DNA of 64,000 nt from Selaginella moellendorffii (taxonomy: Eukaryota; Streptophyta; Lycopodiopsida; Selaginellales; Selaginellaceae). Positions 20,671 through 31,200 of the stretch are shown one piece after another (the stretch's first letter is position 1; every line of letters begins with the position of its first letter). A program made the position numbers and the translations under genes. Under the pieces are notes generated by a model. That model was not told the origin of the DNA. It made no database searches and saw nothing but the letters and a program-made list of their open reading frames with translations. The stretch lies in the NCBI RefSeq assembly GCF_000143415.4, contig NW_003314336.1:248796-312795 (forward strand), written 5' to 3'.

Positions 20671-21128
20671 GGAGTATATTCCTAGGATATTCTGACACAC
20701 GCGAGATTTTTTTGAGTTTTCTGGAGATCCAACCGTTAGATCGCAACTAGATTTTACAGAATGGTATACAATGTCTTTCTTGATGACCCTGTAAAGAAGC
20801 ATCTCGATCGGACACCACATGAGACCACACGAGCCTTACAATTTTTCAGGGGCATTTGCCATAGATCCGACCGTTATTTTGCTCCAAGATTTTACAGTTT
20901 GGTGTGCATTGACCTTTCCATCGAAACTGCAAAGGGACATCACAATCAGATGCGGGATCACAAGAAACTAACTTCACTAACTCTGGTTTCACCAAGATCT
21001 ACGTAAGGAGTTATGAAATGAAAGGACCCTCTCTATTGAAATGTGTTTATGGTCCTAGGGGCATTGTGACATATCAAAGGATTTTGCATCAAGTTCTGTA
21101 TTTGCATGTTTATCAAGCTACTGAATTG

Positions 21129-21155
21129 CTAAACCCTAAACCCTAAACCCTAAAC
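21129..21155 (+). repeat. Telomere-type CCCTAAA repeats (copy 2)
   Basis: Three units, as in copy 1. Confidence 0.8.
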
Positions 21156-22213
21156 ATGTGGCAAATGCTGCGTGAAGAAAGATGCCCTTTCTGGGCAAAT
21201 GCTGTAAGAGGCAGATGCTGAGCAGATGTATCTCAGGCTAGCGAAGGGGACAAACGAAAGCTAGCTATAAACATGACGGGATGCAAATAGATTACTAGGC
21301 TGGTCCTACGAAAATCAAAAACCATAATTGAAAACATTGAAAATGCAAAAAGAAAGGTTTATAATATTTTTGAATTTTAGGCAACCAAAGGAATGTAAGT
21401 AAGGCATGTGTTTGTAAGTTTAAAAATGCCTCAACCACTTAAATTCCCAAGTAAATAAAGCTGTTTCTATTTTTGGTACAGGTAAACTTTATAGCGTGTG
21501 GGCTCATGCAATTTTGAACCCAAAAATGCACCAAAAAATGCTCGACTAGCATTATTCTTTGAATGGCGTGTGGCCTTATGTCGAGCATTATTCTTTGAAT
21601 GGCGTGTGGCCTTATATTGCCATAAATGGACGTACACACACAGCATAATTATTCCTTTACACGGCGAATAATCTTGGCGCGGATTGCTGACATGGCATGG
21701 CAAAGTTCGAATCACTGACATGGCACAGCTGGATCGAGGCAAGGGCATGATGTGACAAAGTTCAACCTCCGACAGCAAAGTCTAGAAGCTACTCAGTTTG
21801 AAATTTGTCAGAGGAATCATAAGATCTGGTTTGTCAAAGGATTTGATGTGACGTTCAAGCGTGTGTTATTTTTGAATTCTCGAACTCATTCCTAGGTCTA
21901 TCATTTTTGTGCACCGTGTTCTTGGTTCCGCTGAGCGCAGTGAGCGCTGCTTGTGTAAGCGGCGTTGTGGGCTGTGGTTTATGCGTCTACGAGCGGTTGC
22001 GGCATTGCGAGCGCCATTGCGAGCGGCAGTTTATGCGAGTGGCAGTTTGTGCGAGCGGCGCTACGAGCAGTTGCGGTGTTGCGAGCGGCGCTACGAGTAG
22101 TTGCGGTGTTACGAGCGGCACTGTCTTTGGTGTGGCTACCGCTTCCTCTTGATATTCGGCACTTGTGCTTCCTGGTATGTTCACCATGGAATGGCTTAGG
22201 ACCACATTTAGAA

Positions 22214-22235
22214 ATGGCATGAGGCCACATGCCAT
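22214..22235. repeat. 22-bp palindrome in transposase leader
   Basis: ATGGCATGAGG followed by CCACATGCCAT; identical in copies 1 (2227-2248) and 3 (49630-49651). Confidence 0.85.
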
Positions 22236-22311
22236 CTTGGGCCCTTGCAATTTCATGGCTAGCGTATTGTCATGTATGTTTTTACTTGCCTGCAGCTGTG
22301 TGTATATCAAG

Positions 22312-22503
22312 ATGGCATGAGGCCTCATGCCATCTTTGGCCCCTGCTAGCCTATTGCCATATTCCTTTTGCCTTGCTGCAACTGTATATATTTTTGTATG
22401 GGTGACTAGTCACGTACACAAAAATATATACAGTTGCAACAAGGCAAAAGGAATATAGCAACAGGCTAACAGGGGCCAAAGATAGCATGAGGCCTCATGC
22501 CAT
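22312..22503. repeat. 192-bp near-perfect hairpin bounded by two palindromes
   Basis: The arms run from a palindrome at 22312-22333 to another at 22482-22503 and are symmetric about GACTAGTC (22404-22411). Arm sequence includes CTTTGGCCCCTGCTAGCCTA and its inverse TAGG/CTAACAGGGGCCAAAG with few mismatches. Copy 3 has the same hairpin at 49728-49920; copy 1 has one palindrome in its place (2325-2346). Confidence 0.85.
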
Positions 22504-22517
22504 TAGTGGTACCACTA

Positions 22518-22609
22518 ATGGCATGAGGGCTCATGCCAATTTTGTGAATGCGAAATTTCACGTGGGTGTCAATAGCATGTTTAAATAATGGCATGTGGCC
22601 TCATACTAT
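22518..22609. repeat. Two further palindromes before transposase
   Basis: 22518-22539 and 22588-22609. The first is joined to the hairpin by the small perfect palindrome TAGTGGTACCACTA and is unique to copy 2. Confidence 0.75.
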
Positions 22610-22691
22610 TGAGGTTGTTTGGTATGTTATGATTTAGGCCATTCTCCAATCATTTTTTGTATGGTCTTAACTTCTTTTCTGCACTTTCAGA

Positions 22692-25600
22692 ATGGCCTTC
22701 AGGGTTGGGGAAAAGGTTTACATTTTGAATGGTGGGAAGAGAGTTGCAAAAGGGACCCTTGTGTCTATGGATCGGAACTTTGTTATACACTGTCAAAGGC
22801 TTGGGGAAGGCAATGCTGCTGTATCAGTAGAGACTGTCTTCGATGGGAATGTGGTCGCTATTGAACGACGAGAGATGGTCGTCGGGGTAAATGTTGTTGT
22901 TGCCTTGAAAAATCTTCAGAAGAAAGCAGATGTTGGGGACAGCGCAAGTGCGACGCATGTTCCCTCCGTGGATCTTAAGAACCATGCTACATGGATTCAG
23001 GCGAAGGTGTTTCTAAACAACCCCGAGGGGGAGGTGGTAGCTGAGGGCTTAGCCACAGTTGTCAATCCAAGAGATGCGGTTGCTAATCAAGAATTGGGCT
23101 GGGATGATATTGGAGTTGCAATTTTAGAGGTTGTTGACACAGAAGAAAACAGTCTGACTATTGGAAGCATTGTGCGGTGGAAATTGAGGCACTTAGTGTT
23201 TGAGAATGTGAAGGATTCACAATCAAACACCACTACAACTGATGACAGAACATCTCTTCATGGGAAAAGAAAGTACACCTTCCTAAAGCGCAGCCAAAGG
23301 GATCTGAGCAACGAACCGAAAAGGCAGAAAATGGCGATGGAGGTTCGAATGGTCTCGACAGTTGCTTGTTGCAAGAGGAGGTGCTGTCAACATGCTGATT
23401 GGGATGCTATTGAAGAGGAGAGAGCAAGATACAAGACATTGTCCTAGAAGGCAGCTCGCAATTTTGTGTATGAGGCATTACGGTCATTTGTTGATGCTTC
23501 AGAACATCAGGTGGGGGGCATGGTCTTCCAGAGGGGTTTGGTCTGCATGAAGGCATGGAGAATCATTTATGGAGTCCCTTGAACCACATTCTACAGAATC
23601 AAAACTGAGTTCGAGGAACAAAGGGTTCAACAGGCAGTCCATGGGAACGACGGTACGCACAAAACCAGGGGTCATGTTGTATATGGAGAGGCAATCTTCA
23701 AGAGGTTTGTCGAGACATGTAGCGAGCAGCAACCACATAAAACCCGCCTCTTGGAAGATGGAACACGAGACACCCAACGAGTTCTCCCTTCCATGTATAC
23801 CAAGGGGGCCATATTGGAAGATGTGAATCGGGAACTCCAGAGTAATGGCTACAGGAAGCTGAGCCAATCTAGATTTAGTAGATTGTGGAGCAACAGGTTC
23901 AGGGATGTGAGTATAGGAAAGTACTCCAGCTTTTCAAAGTGTGACGAGTGCACTGCTATCAAAATGGCTTTGTCGAAGAATTCTTGCAGCGCTCAAGAGC
24001 GAGAGACGTTGGTTAGAAGGCGGCTCGACCACAACATCGAGCAGAGAAGCTGCAGGACTGCATATTATCATAACAGGATTCTCTCCATGGAGAGACCTGA
24101 CTCTTACCTCTGCATCATCCACGACAAAATGGACCAGAAAAAGACGTGCTTACCTCGACTCAATCCTGCCCCCAAGGCAATCTCTTCATCCATGCAGCTG
24201 CCTGTGTCTCTGTTTGGCATAATCGCTCATGGGCATGGTGCCCAAAACTATGGGAACTTCTTTGTACCTCTATGGGGTGGCGGGGGTGCAAACATGATGA
24301 TTGCGTCCCTAGCAAAACACTTAAGGTCTCTGCAAAGTGCGCAGACTGAGCTGAACGGCCAACCCTTGCATAAGGCCCTTGTCGATCGAACCCCATACAG
24401 GGTTCAGCTGGAGGAGGAGCAAAGGCTTGCAGTATCGCGTGGGGCCCCATGCCATCCCAATGAATATGTTGGCCGTCAGATTGTAGGGTTATCACGTGAG
24501 GCCTCATGCCATTCCGACGAGGCTGGTCGCCCGGTGAATGCACAGCCTCATCCAAATGAAGCAGAATCTCAAGGAAGTTCTTGCGGCCGATGTGGCCTTC
24601 CACCCCATCTTCTGCTCCAAACAGACAATGCTGGCAGTGAGAACAAAAACATGTACGTCTTCGCGTACTTGGCGATGCTTGTTGCCAAAGGCATATTTGA
24701 AACGGTTACACTTGGCTTTCTCATGGTTGGGCACACTCATGAAGACGTCGATGCCATGTTCAGTCACCTGGCAGAGTCCCTCCGGCGATCCAATGTCCTC
24801 ACCCTCCCACAACTCTACGATGAATTCCAAAATTGCATCAAAGGCACTGTTGAAGCTGCACTTCTGACAGACGTTCCAGACTTTAAGGGGTTTGTAAGAG
24901 GCTACATCAGGGACGGATCCGAAACGCTGATTGGCCACTCCAAGCCTCTTCAGTTTCATTTCAGCATGTGTGACGGTGCTCCAGTGATGAGGTACAAGAT
25001 GAGAGAATGGGACACAGTGTGGCTGCCAGTGGACGGCATTGAACTCTTCAAGAGAGATCCCATAACTGGGGAACCTATGATTCCTCAGGGTTCCCCACAG
25101 CCGATGCACCCGGATGGACTCAAAGACCAGGAAAGTATAGTGGCCGGGATTAGACAGCATATTGCCTTCTGGAAGAGGGGGTTGGTGTTTGGTGGAGAAT
25201 CCTATTTTCAGAGGTGCAAGCCTTTGCTCGAATACTGGGAGAAGATTATATCTGCTATCCAAAATGGGCCGGTTGTATATGAAGAATTGGAAGAGTCCTT
25301 TTGGCCAGAACCCAAAGCACCAGATAGTAGCGGAATAATGTCCTCTGGAAATGCAGTGACAGATAACGATGTTGAGGATCACTATTGTGGGCCGAGGAAC
25401 AAGAAGCCGGATTCAGCATTCAATCCAGTACAGGTCTGCAAAGGAATGGTCGTGCTTGTCAGACCCAGTAATAAAAAACAAATGATATGGGTGGGGCGCT
25501 GCATCACTGATGCAGAGGAGGACGCGGAAACTAACTCCTTCAATGTAACTGTGGAGTGGTTCAAGCCAACTTCCGGATATACGAACGATTGCCTAGAAAA

Positions 25601-25833
25601 GAGATGGGTGCTGAATCCAAGGGATCCCAGCATGAGCATATCGGTGGATAATGTTGTGCATGGTTGGATGCGGAAGCAGAGTGCCACCATCACCTTGCCA
25701 GACCATGCAAGAGATGCAGCAAGAGCATTCATAACCCGGGTTCAAGGTGAGATTCATTAATATTCCTTTACTAAGTTTCTAATGTATTTTATTTCAAGGT
25801 GAACAATCCGAATCTGAATCAGAGGAGGCGTGA
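22692..25833 (+). pseudogene. DUF7869-like DDD/E transposase, copy 2
   Basis: About 1,030 codons when the 52-nt intron 25747-25798 is removed. ATG follows CTGCACTTTCAG, an acceptor-like tract, so a leader intron is likely. Residues about 1-240: two beta-rich modules with the pattern of DUF8039-type repeats, then a basic stretch and CCKRRCCQH. Catalytic part (frame open 23751-25760): CDECTAIK, IIHDKMD (presumed first Asp), TDNAGSENKN (second Asp) and VGHTHEDVDAMFSHL (third acidic site). The ~85 residues before LLLQTDNAG contain two palindromes and look like unspliced introns. C-terminal part has an unassigned domain (KGMVVLVRPSNKKQMIWVGH) and an acidic tail EQSESESEEA. Stops: TAG at 23445 (Trp codon in other copies) and TGA at 23580 (Arg codon). 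Otherwise the best preserved copy. Confidence 0.75.
24434..24512. repeat. Two palindromes within the transposase frame
   Basis: 24434-24455 and 24491-24512. GT...AG boundaries can be drawn around each: GTATCGCG...GCCGTCAG (48 nt) and GTAGGGTTAT...AATGCACAG (63 nt). Both are stop-free multiples of three, as in the minus-strand intron at 18057. Equivalent palindromes: 4229-4250 and 4286-4307; 51559-51580 and 51616-51637. Confidence 0.65.
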
Positions 25834-26000
25834 TGGCATGTGGCCTTACGCCATTCCTAGGTGAGATGATACAAATAACAAGTATAAATTCTTAGTTGTT
25901 CTAGCAAATCTTACTTAAAGTTCAAGGTGAACAAGCCGAATATGAATTCATCGGATTGTTATAACAAATTGCGAGGTGATGGCATGAGGCGATACGCCAT
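25796..26000 (+). repeat. Duplicated tail-exon block of the transposase
   Basis: Two blocks, from 25796 and about 25922, each run TTCAAG/GTGAACAA.CCGAAT.TGAA and end in a palindrome (25833-25854; 25979-26000). The first would give the C-terminus EQSESESEEA, the second EQAEYEF..., so alternative 3' exons are possible. Confidence 0.6.
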
Positions 26001-26471
26001 TTGAGAGTGGTAGCCATTCCTATATGAGGTGAGTGAAGTATTTATTAGAAATACCTCATTCAATTGTGCACTTCTAAGTCTTGGTCCACTTAGTACTGTT
26101 TGCATGTTTTTATTTTAATTCTTTCTCTAAAATGTTATTTAGCATGTGGCTTCATGCCATTGCTCTCCACAATCATGCATTGAATTTCTATCCTTGCATA
26201 ATACTTCTCCATATATATAGCATGTGCGCACATGTGATATGGTTCATTAGGCCTGATATAGTGTGTGAGGTAAAACAAAGATGATGTGACATATGCATTT
26301 ACCAATCACACGTGCATAAATCTAATAATATGGCGTGTGGCCCATATTAATGGCACATAAACCCATATTGTGGGCTTACGTGCTTTATGTACCATCATTC
26401 CCTTGCAGCGTGTGTGTTGGTTTCCTTTTATAACACAACGAACTCCATATTTTAGGGTGAAGAGCGTTCTC

Positions 26472-26729
26472 ATGGCAAGCACAAAATCTGTAAGTGAGGC
26501 AGAAAAGGAGACGGAGAAGGAGATAGGTGAAGATGTAGAATATATAAGTCTTCCAAACTCCCCGTACTATACTCCAGGTGATCATCTTTCTGAACAAACG
26601 GCAACATTAACAACTATCGAGAACGCCCCAGTAACGTCAGAGACAACAATCCAAAGCAAAACAACTGACCCGGAGAAGGATGATAGTACCGCTGAGAGTA
26701 CCAAAAAGGAGGTGTCCACTAGCGCTTAG
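26472..26729 (+). CDS. Small acidic Ser/Thr-rich protein (85 aa), copy 2
   Basis: Open from ATG to TAG with the same length as in copies 1 and 3. Composition is Glu/Lys/Ser/Thr-rich with a YISLPNSPYYTPGDH core. It lies 638 bp behind the transposase stop on the same strand and is followed by a palindrome (26737-26758). It could be an independent small gene or a differently spliced 3' exon; no family recognised. Confidence 0.45.
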   Translation: MASTKSVSEAEKETEKEIGEDVEYISLPNSPYYTPGDHLSEQTATLTTIENAPVTSETTIQSKTTDPEKDDSTAESTKKEVSTSA

Positions 26730-26736
26730 GCTTATA

Positions 26737-26847
26737 ATGGCGTGTGCCCTCATGCCATTTACTTGATCACCAAATACCTTTTTCCCTTTGCACTAGTATA
26801 TCTTAATACCGGTCTGAGAAATAGAATGGCATGTGCCCTCAGGCCTT
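26737..26847. repeat. Two palindromes behind small acidic ORF
   Basis: 26737-26758 and 26826-26847 (second with a decayed right arm). Same positions in copies 1 and 3. Confidence 0.75.
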
Positions 26848-27139
26848 TTACTAAATCACCTTTGAAAGAAATGCAAGCCTCTATGTCGTAAAAAAAAGGT
26901 ACTAGAGAAATTCCTTAATAATATGAATGTTATTTAGTTTCATGAAAATACACTAAGGGTCAAATGAGTTAAATGACTTCTCCAGACTAGCAATGCCTCT
27001 TGCTACACCTTCACAATTAGATTCGTTAGAAAAAGATAACATTGAATAATATCTAAATGTTCTCACCATTAAGTTATATGTCTGGCTAATAGGAATGATG
27101 TTCATCTTGGAAAGCTCACCACACGCTCAATGAACAAAC

Positions 27140-27203
27140 AAATAGTGTGTGCGCGCATGCCATCGCTCTTCTTTAGCTTCAGATTCGGCTTGTTCACCTT
27201 GAC
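27140..27203 (-). repeat. Inverted copy of the tail-exon block
   Basis: Read on the minus strand it gives GTCAAGGTGAACAAGCCGAA, TCTGAAG, GCGATGGCATGCGCGCAC: the acceptor, exon start and palindrome half seen at 25796 and 25922, in inverse orientation. About 440 bp of non-coding DNA separates it from the small acidic ORF. Confidence 0.65.
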
Positions 27204-27365
27204 AATGAGATTTATTATACAACTAGATGGACTCAGTCTGGACATAAGGTCACCACGCTAGTCACCATGCCCCAGATATGTCTAGCCCCTGGACAAAAAA
27301 CATATAATTTCACGTCATTTTCAAATACTTGAAAATTTGTACCTAGTCCCATTTTACTGAATAAA

Positions 27366-27389
27366 TCCCACTTTAACGAAATAGAGCAT
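27366..27389 (-). repeat. Right terminal inverted repeat, copy 2
   Basis: Inverse of the left TIR except for the penultimate base (…GAGCAT). CTTA follows at 27390-27393. Confidence 0.9.
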
Positions 27390-27393
27390 CTTA

Positions 27394-28198
27394 GCATTAG
27401 TCTCAATTCGGTCCTAAATGCTATTTATGAAAAGTGTCTAGATTGACTCATTCGGCATATCTACAAAATGTAGAGATTGTCTTGAACACAATGGTGTTCG
27501 TCCTGTGTTCAAATTCGCAATCTAGCACCATTCCATATTTAGTAAGTTTCGAACTTGTCCCAGAGACTAACTCTTGATACTAAGGGAGGATTAGGGTGAA
27601 AGCCCAAAGTGTGTGTTCCTCAAGGGGGGGGGGGGGGAGGGGCTATGGGGGATTCCAAATGTATAGTAGGGATAATGGGTAGGTCAGGCATGGCCGACCA
27701 ACCTGAGGCATCGTTTAGCTCCTGCTTGTGTGCCTGTCCTTGTTTTGCATCCGGCGTGGGTTTAAGCCAAAGTTCCATTCCATGCTAGCTGGTGGAGTAC
27801 CTATGTTCTTGCATTAGGCCACCGGTATGCCGAAATAGCGCTAGACTCCATTTGGCTTTGTTTTGCATGCTAGTCCTAGCATTGGGATGCTGGTTGCTCC
27901 AAGACTGTTCTAAGTCGCTTCAGGCTCCTGTCCCTTCGCTCCTTGGGCTGTATGTTCAAGAATTGCTCCATGGTCCGGTTCCATCACTCCTTGGCTCCAT
28001 GCTTGGGAGTTTGGTACCGTTCCTTCATTTAGTGGCCCAAGGCCCTAAACCTTGGGTTCCACACCACTGTCCTTTGGACACATGGCATATGACACATGGC
28101 ATGTGTCATGTGGCATAAAGAGGGTTTAGGTTCTGCTTCGTGGTGTTATCCTATGGTAAATCACTATAGGATAAAGGGTCAAAACCACATGTGCTACA
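27394..28198 (+). repeat. LTR family A, right part (after transposon copy 2)
   Basis: Continues the LTR broken at 13483: GCATTAGTCTCAATTCGGTC matches 9759 onward. It contains the poly-G run (27627-27638) and the shared LTR core, and ends GTGCTACA. Together the two parts make a ~1.16-kb LTR. A PBS follows, so this is a 5' LTR on the plus strand. Confidence 0.75.
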
Positions 28199-28213
28199 TT
28201 TGATATCAGAGGA
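28199..28213 (+). promoter_or_regulatory. Primer-binding site-like sequence
   Basis: TTTGATATCAGAGGA directly after the LTR end; nine or more positions agree with TGGTATCAGAGC. Confidence 0.6.
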
Positions 28214-31200
28214 TGAGTCTTAGTGAGTACTATACAATGAGATTGGGCAACTAGTCTCGTTGCATACGCAGAGATGAAAACAATGATCTGAGTGGGTACA
28301 CGTTTGGGTGCAAAAGCTTTGTAATCGTTCCTTGGGTATAGATTTGGTTACCTTGTTGTACTTTATGACGTGAGCTTCTTCTTGGGGTCATAAGATGGAT
28401 TGAGGTGCTCCGTTTGCACAAGTTTACACTTGGGCTCATGAGTGAGGCACATTAGCAACTCAGGGTTACACTTTGAGTTGGCTGGATTAATGTTAGCCTA
28501 TTGGTGGTTCCATGAGTTCTATGTACTATGGGTGAAAGCAAACCTCCCTGGGTTTGTTATGAGTGGCAAATAGAGTGGTCCGTAGCTGTTTAGCACAGCA
28601 CTAGTGGATCCTTCCTAGGCATGATTATAAGTGGATCAATCAAGACTATAGAGATGAGTCTATTAATTCAAGTAATCATTGCCATGCTCTCTCATAAACT
28701 TTTCTTGGATTGGACTGAATGTAGTGTGAAAGCAAGCTTGAGGTTTAGTCAAAATGAGACCGAAAAGAGAGTCATTGGGGACAAAGGATCAAACACGTAA
28801 ATCATCTTCCTTTCTTGGAGAGATGATTTGCAACGCGGTGTTAACTCATTGCTCGTGTTCATATTATGCAATCAAGAGTCCTTACCTTGATGCATCTTGG
28901 AAATGATGGTCTTACAAATGGTGAGTTGTAAGATGGATAGCGATGAAGCGCTAAACCATTTTGTTTAAATTTGCTATTGGAAGACTTGGGTTGCAATGCT
29001 CAATTCTTTCCGGGGAACCTTGTTATTGCTCCTTGAATAGCTTGGTGTTGGATTAATGTTGAATTTGGTCGGATAGAGAGTGGCGTGAGTTTGTCCGTGT
29101 TGTGAATAAAAGTTGGTAGTGTTGGGTGTTGTAAATCTCTATTGGTGGAGTGTGGCATTTATGTTGCATTTTATCAAATCGAGTTGGCACTTGATATTTA
29201 AATAAACCTTTGAAGTAATGACATTGGCATTGTTCGTGGTGTTGCTCAATTGATGATCAAGTCATTGTGATATTTATATCATATCCATGTGATAGTGAGC
29301 AATGTGTTTACAAAGTTGCTTGGTTAAACAATAATTAACCCCAAAGTGGTTGATGGTGAAGCTAGTCTACTTGCACGTAGTAGCATTGTAGTAGCTTTGA
29401 TTAAATTCTCGATGGTGATCCATTATGCTAAGTTTAAGTTGGTTCCTTGTTCCTTGAAAGGTTTGCCCATAAGGTGTTGGAAAAGGGTTATAGCATTCAT
29501 TTGCTATAACTCATTGGTTGATCTGTTAGCACTTGGAGTAGATTGTTGGATGGAGGAGATGTGTAGTTGAGGCATTGACATCACTAACACTTGTGTTAGT
29601 GGAAGTGGCATTGTTATTTCGAGTGATGAGGAATTTTTCATTAGAGCTTGATTTTCCATGTCATTTTTCTTGTTAGTGTTTTGGCTTCACATTGGATTTT
29701 GAAGGTGATTGAAGAAGAGTGTTAATGCAATGTGGATGTCCGAAGATATGGTCTTCGTGATCAAGCCTTGGATGTTCCTTTTGCATTTTGCAGATGTGAG
29801 TGTTGGATGTCAGAAGTATGGGCAAAAAGATGTTGATGCTTAAGCATATTGTTAGATCATGAGAATTTGTGTTGAGGTGAACCTATGTGAAGTTGTAGGT
29901 AGAAGGAAGTTGGTTAAGTCTTGAAAGTTTGCATTCCTAGACTAAAAGTCATTCTTTCTCTGGGATGGAAAATTTTCCATAAATTTTCTTAGACTTTTCC
30001 AATGGCTGATCTGTTAGTCACTTTGCTCGAAAACCATTCTGTTTTCGTAAACTAATACAAACTAGTGAAGGGGTTGGGGTTGGCTTTGGTTAACTTAAAC
30101 CTTAATAGGTAGTTTGTATGATGTGACTTGAAAAGGGATGCTTACTTTTGGGGCTAAGGCAATTGAGTTGGATAGAGTCTGGAGTTGGTGTAGAAAGTGG
30201 CTGTTGCACTTTTCTAAGAAAAGTGACCCTTGTGCTTTTCTTCTTTAGCATTATGCTTGGCGGTAGATTGCACTTTGTATTTTGTTAGACTCTATGAGAG
30301 GAGTGAGCTCTCACTGATCTTGACTTGGTCTTGGTGACCCTACGCCTTGGTTGAGGATAGTGATGTTTAACTTAGTTGTTTGAGTTTTAGATATTGGTAC
30401 CCATACTATAACTTTGTCTAAGTGGAGGTTGTGTACCGATATGAGTCCATCTCATGGTCTTCACTTGAGTTTCGACTTAGTGTTAATCATGTATAGCTAG
30501 CCTCTTCAAGGCATATTCAGAGCTATTGACTAGACGTGTTGGTGAGCTTATTACGGTTGAGTTAGATTCGAGTGGTCATTTAGTTTGTGTTTGTCCATAA
30601 ACCTTTATTTCGTATATGGGGTATTAACTTCATGCTGGACAAGTATATAACTCGATGACATAAATTTAGTGTTAGGTCTTGTGAAGACAAGTTGAAGAGT
30701 GATTGTTGGTTGCTTTGCAACTAGTGATTACCTGTAAACTTAGTCGAGGACTGTTGACACTTGCTTCACTTGATGAAGAATTATCAGTGATGGGTTTACT
30801 TTACCAGATGGTGTTGCGGAGGATCGTGTCATTAGACTTACATAGGCTTTCCATGTTGGCATGTCGACTCTACTTCTGTCGATATCATTTGGTTGCGTTT
30901 AATTTGTGGTGTTAGAATTCATTGAGTCTTGGATGTGGTGATTCACTCCTTGATGAAGTGTTATCTGTAGCTAAGTATTGTTGAAGAATTGGTCTCAAAT
31001 ACTGACTAAGGTATCTTCGACTTTGGTTAGCTTAGTTGCTAGAGAGTTTGAGTGGTGATTCACTCTTGCTTTCTTTTAGCTTTGTTCTAGTGTTGATGAC
31101 ATTGAAGTGATGCCTTGTCATTAACATTGTTAATGTTGAGATTCAAGTGAAATGAAATGTCTTTTCTTAGGATTGATATTGAGTTTCATTAGTCTCGATA

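Larger units (their letters stand above)
19670..22691. promoter_or_regulatory. Divergent control region of copy 2
   Basis: About 3 kb separate the two divergent large genes. From left: GCGAG-rich low-complexity DNA (19735-19910); a repeated segment of two CGAAATCCAAAAGAAA-type blocks (20020-20115); two repeated modules containing TATAGCGTGTGGGCTCATGC and a palindrome (20396-20417, 20634-20655), absent from copy 3; telomere-type repeats; another module at about 21490-21625; a GCG-rich array; palindromes (22214-22235) and a large hairpin (22312-22503). No long protein with known motifs is encoded. It presumably holds both promoters and 5' leader introns of the transposase; exact starts cannot be seen. 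Confidence 0.55.
13484..27389 (+). mobile_element. Multi-gene TIR transposon, copy 2 (complete, 13,906 bp)
   Basis: Bounded by 24-bp inverted repeats (13484-13507 and 27366-27389; the right end reads ...GAGCAT where copies 1 and 3 have GCTT) and by the direct repeat CTTA at 13480-13483 and 27390-27393. The empty target, with one CTTA, is seen at about 9755-9758. Contents from left: small Pro/Ser-rich ORF, minus-strand ParB-like/HAD gene, divergent control region with telomere-type repeats and hairpin, plus-strand transposase, small acidic ORF. At least 20 copies of a 22-bp palindrome are dispersed in it. The size, 4-bp duplication and gene set do not fit a superfamily I can name with certainty; it is class II by its ends and DDD/E enzyme. 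Both large genes contain nonsense changes. Confidence 0.9.

Noticed and set aside
22312-22609. CRISPR-like array of regularly repeated palindromes
   Set aside because: Spacing is irregular, the repeats are symmetric, they lie in introns and leaders of a eukaryotic transposon, and there are no cas genes.
28080-28115. ACATGGCATATGACACATGG-type repeat in LTR A resembling the 22-bp palindrome
   Set aside because: Short direct CATGGCAT words without the GG/CC centre or dyad of the transposon motif.
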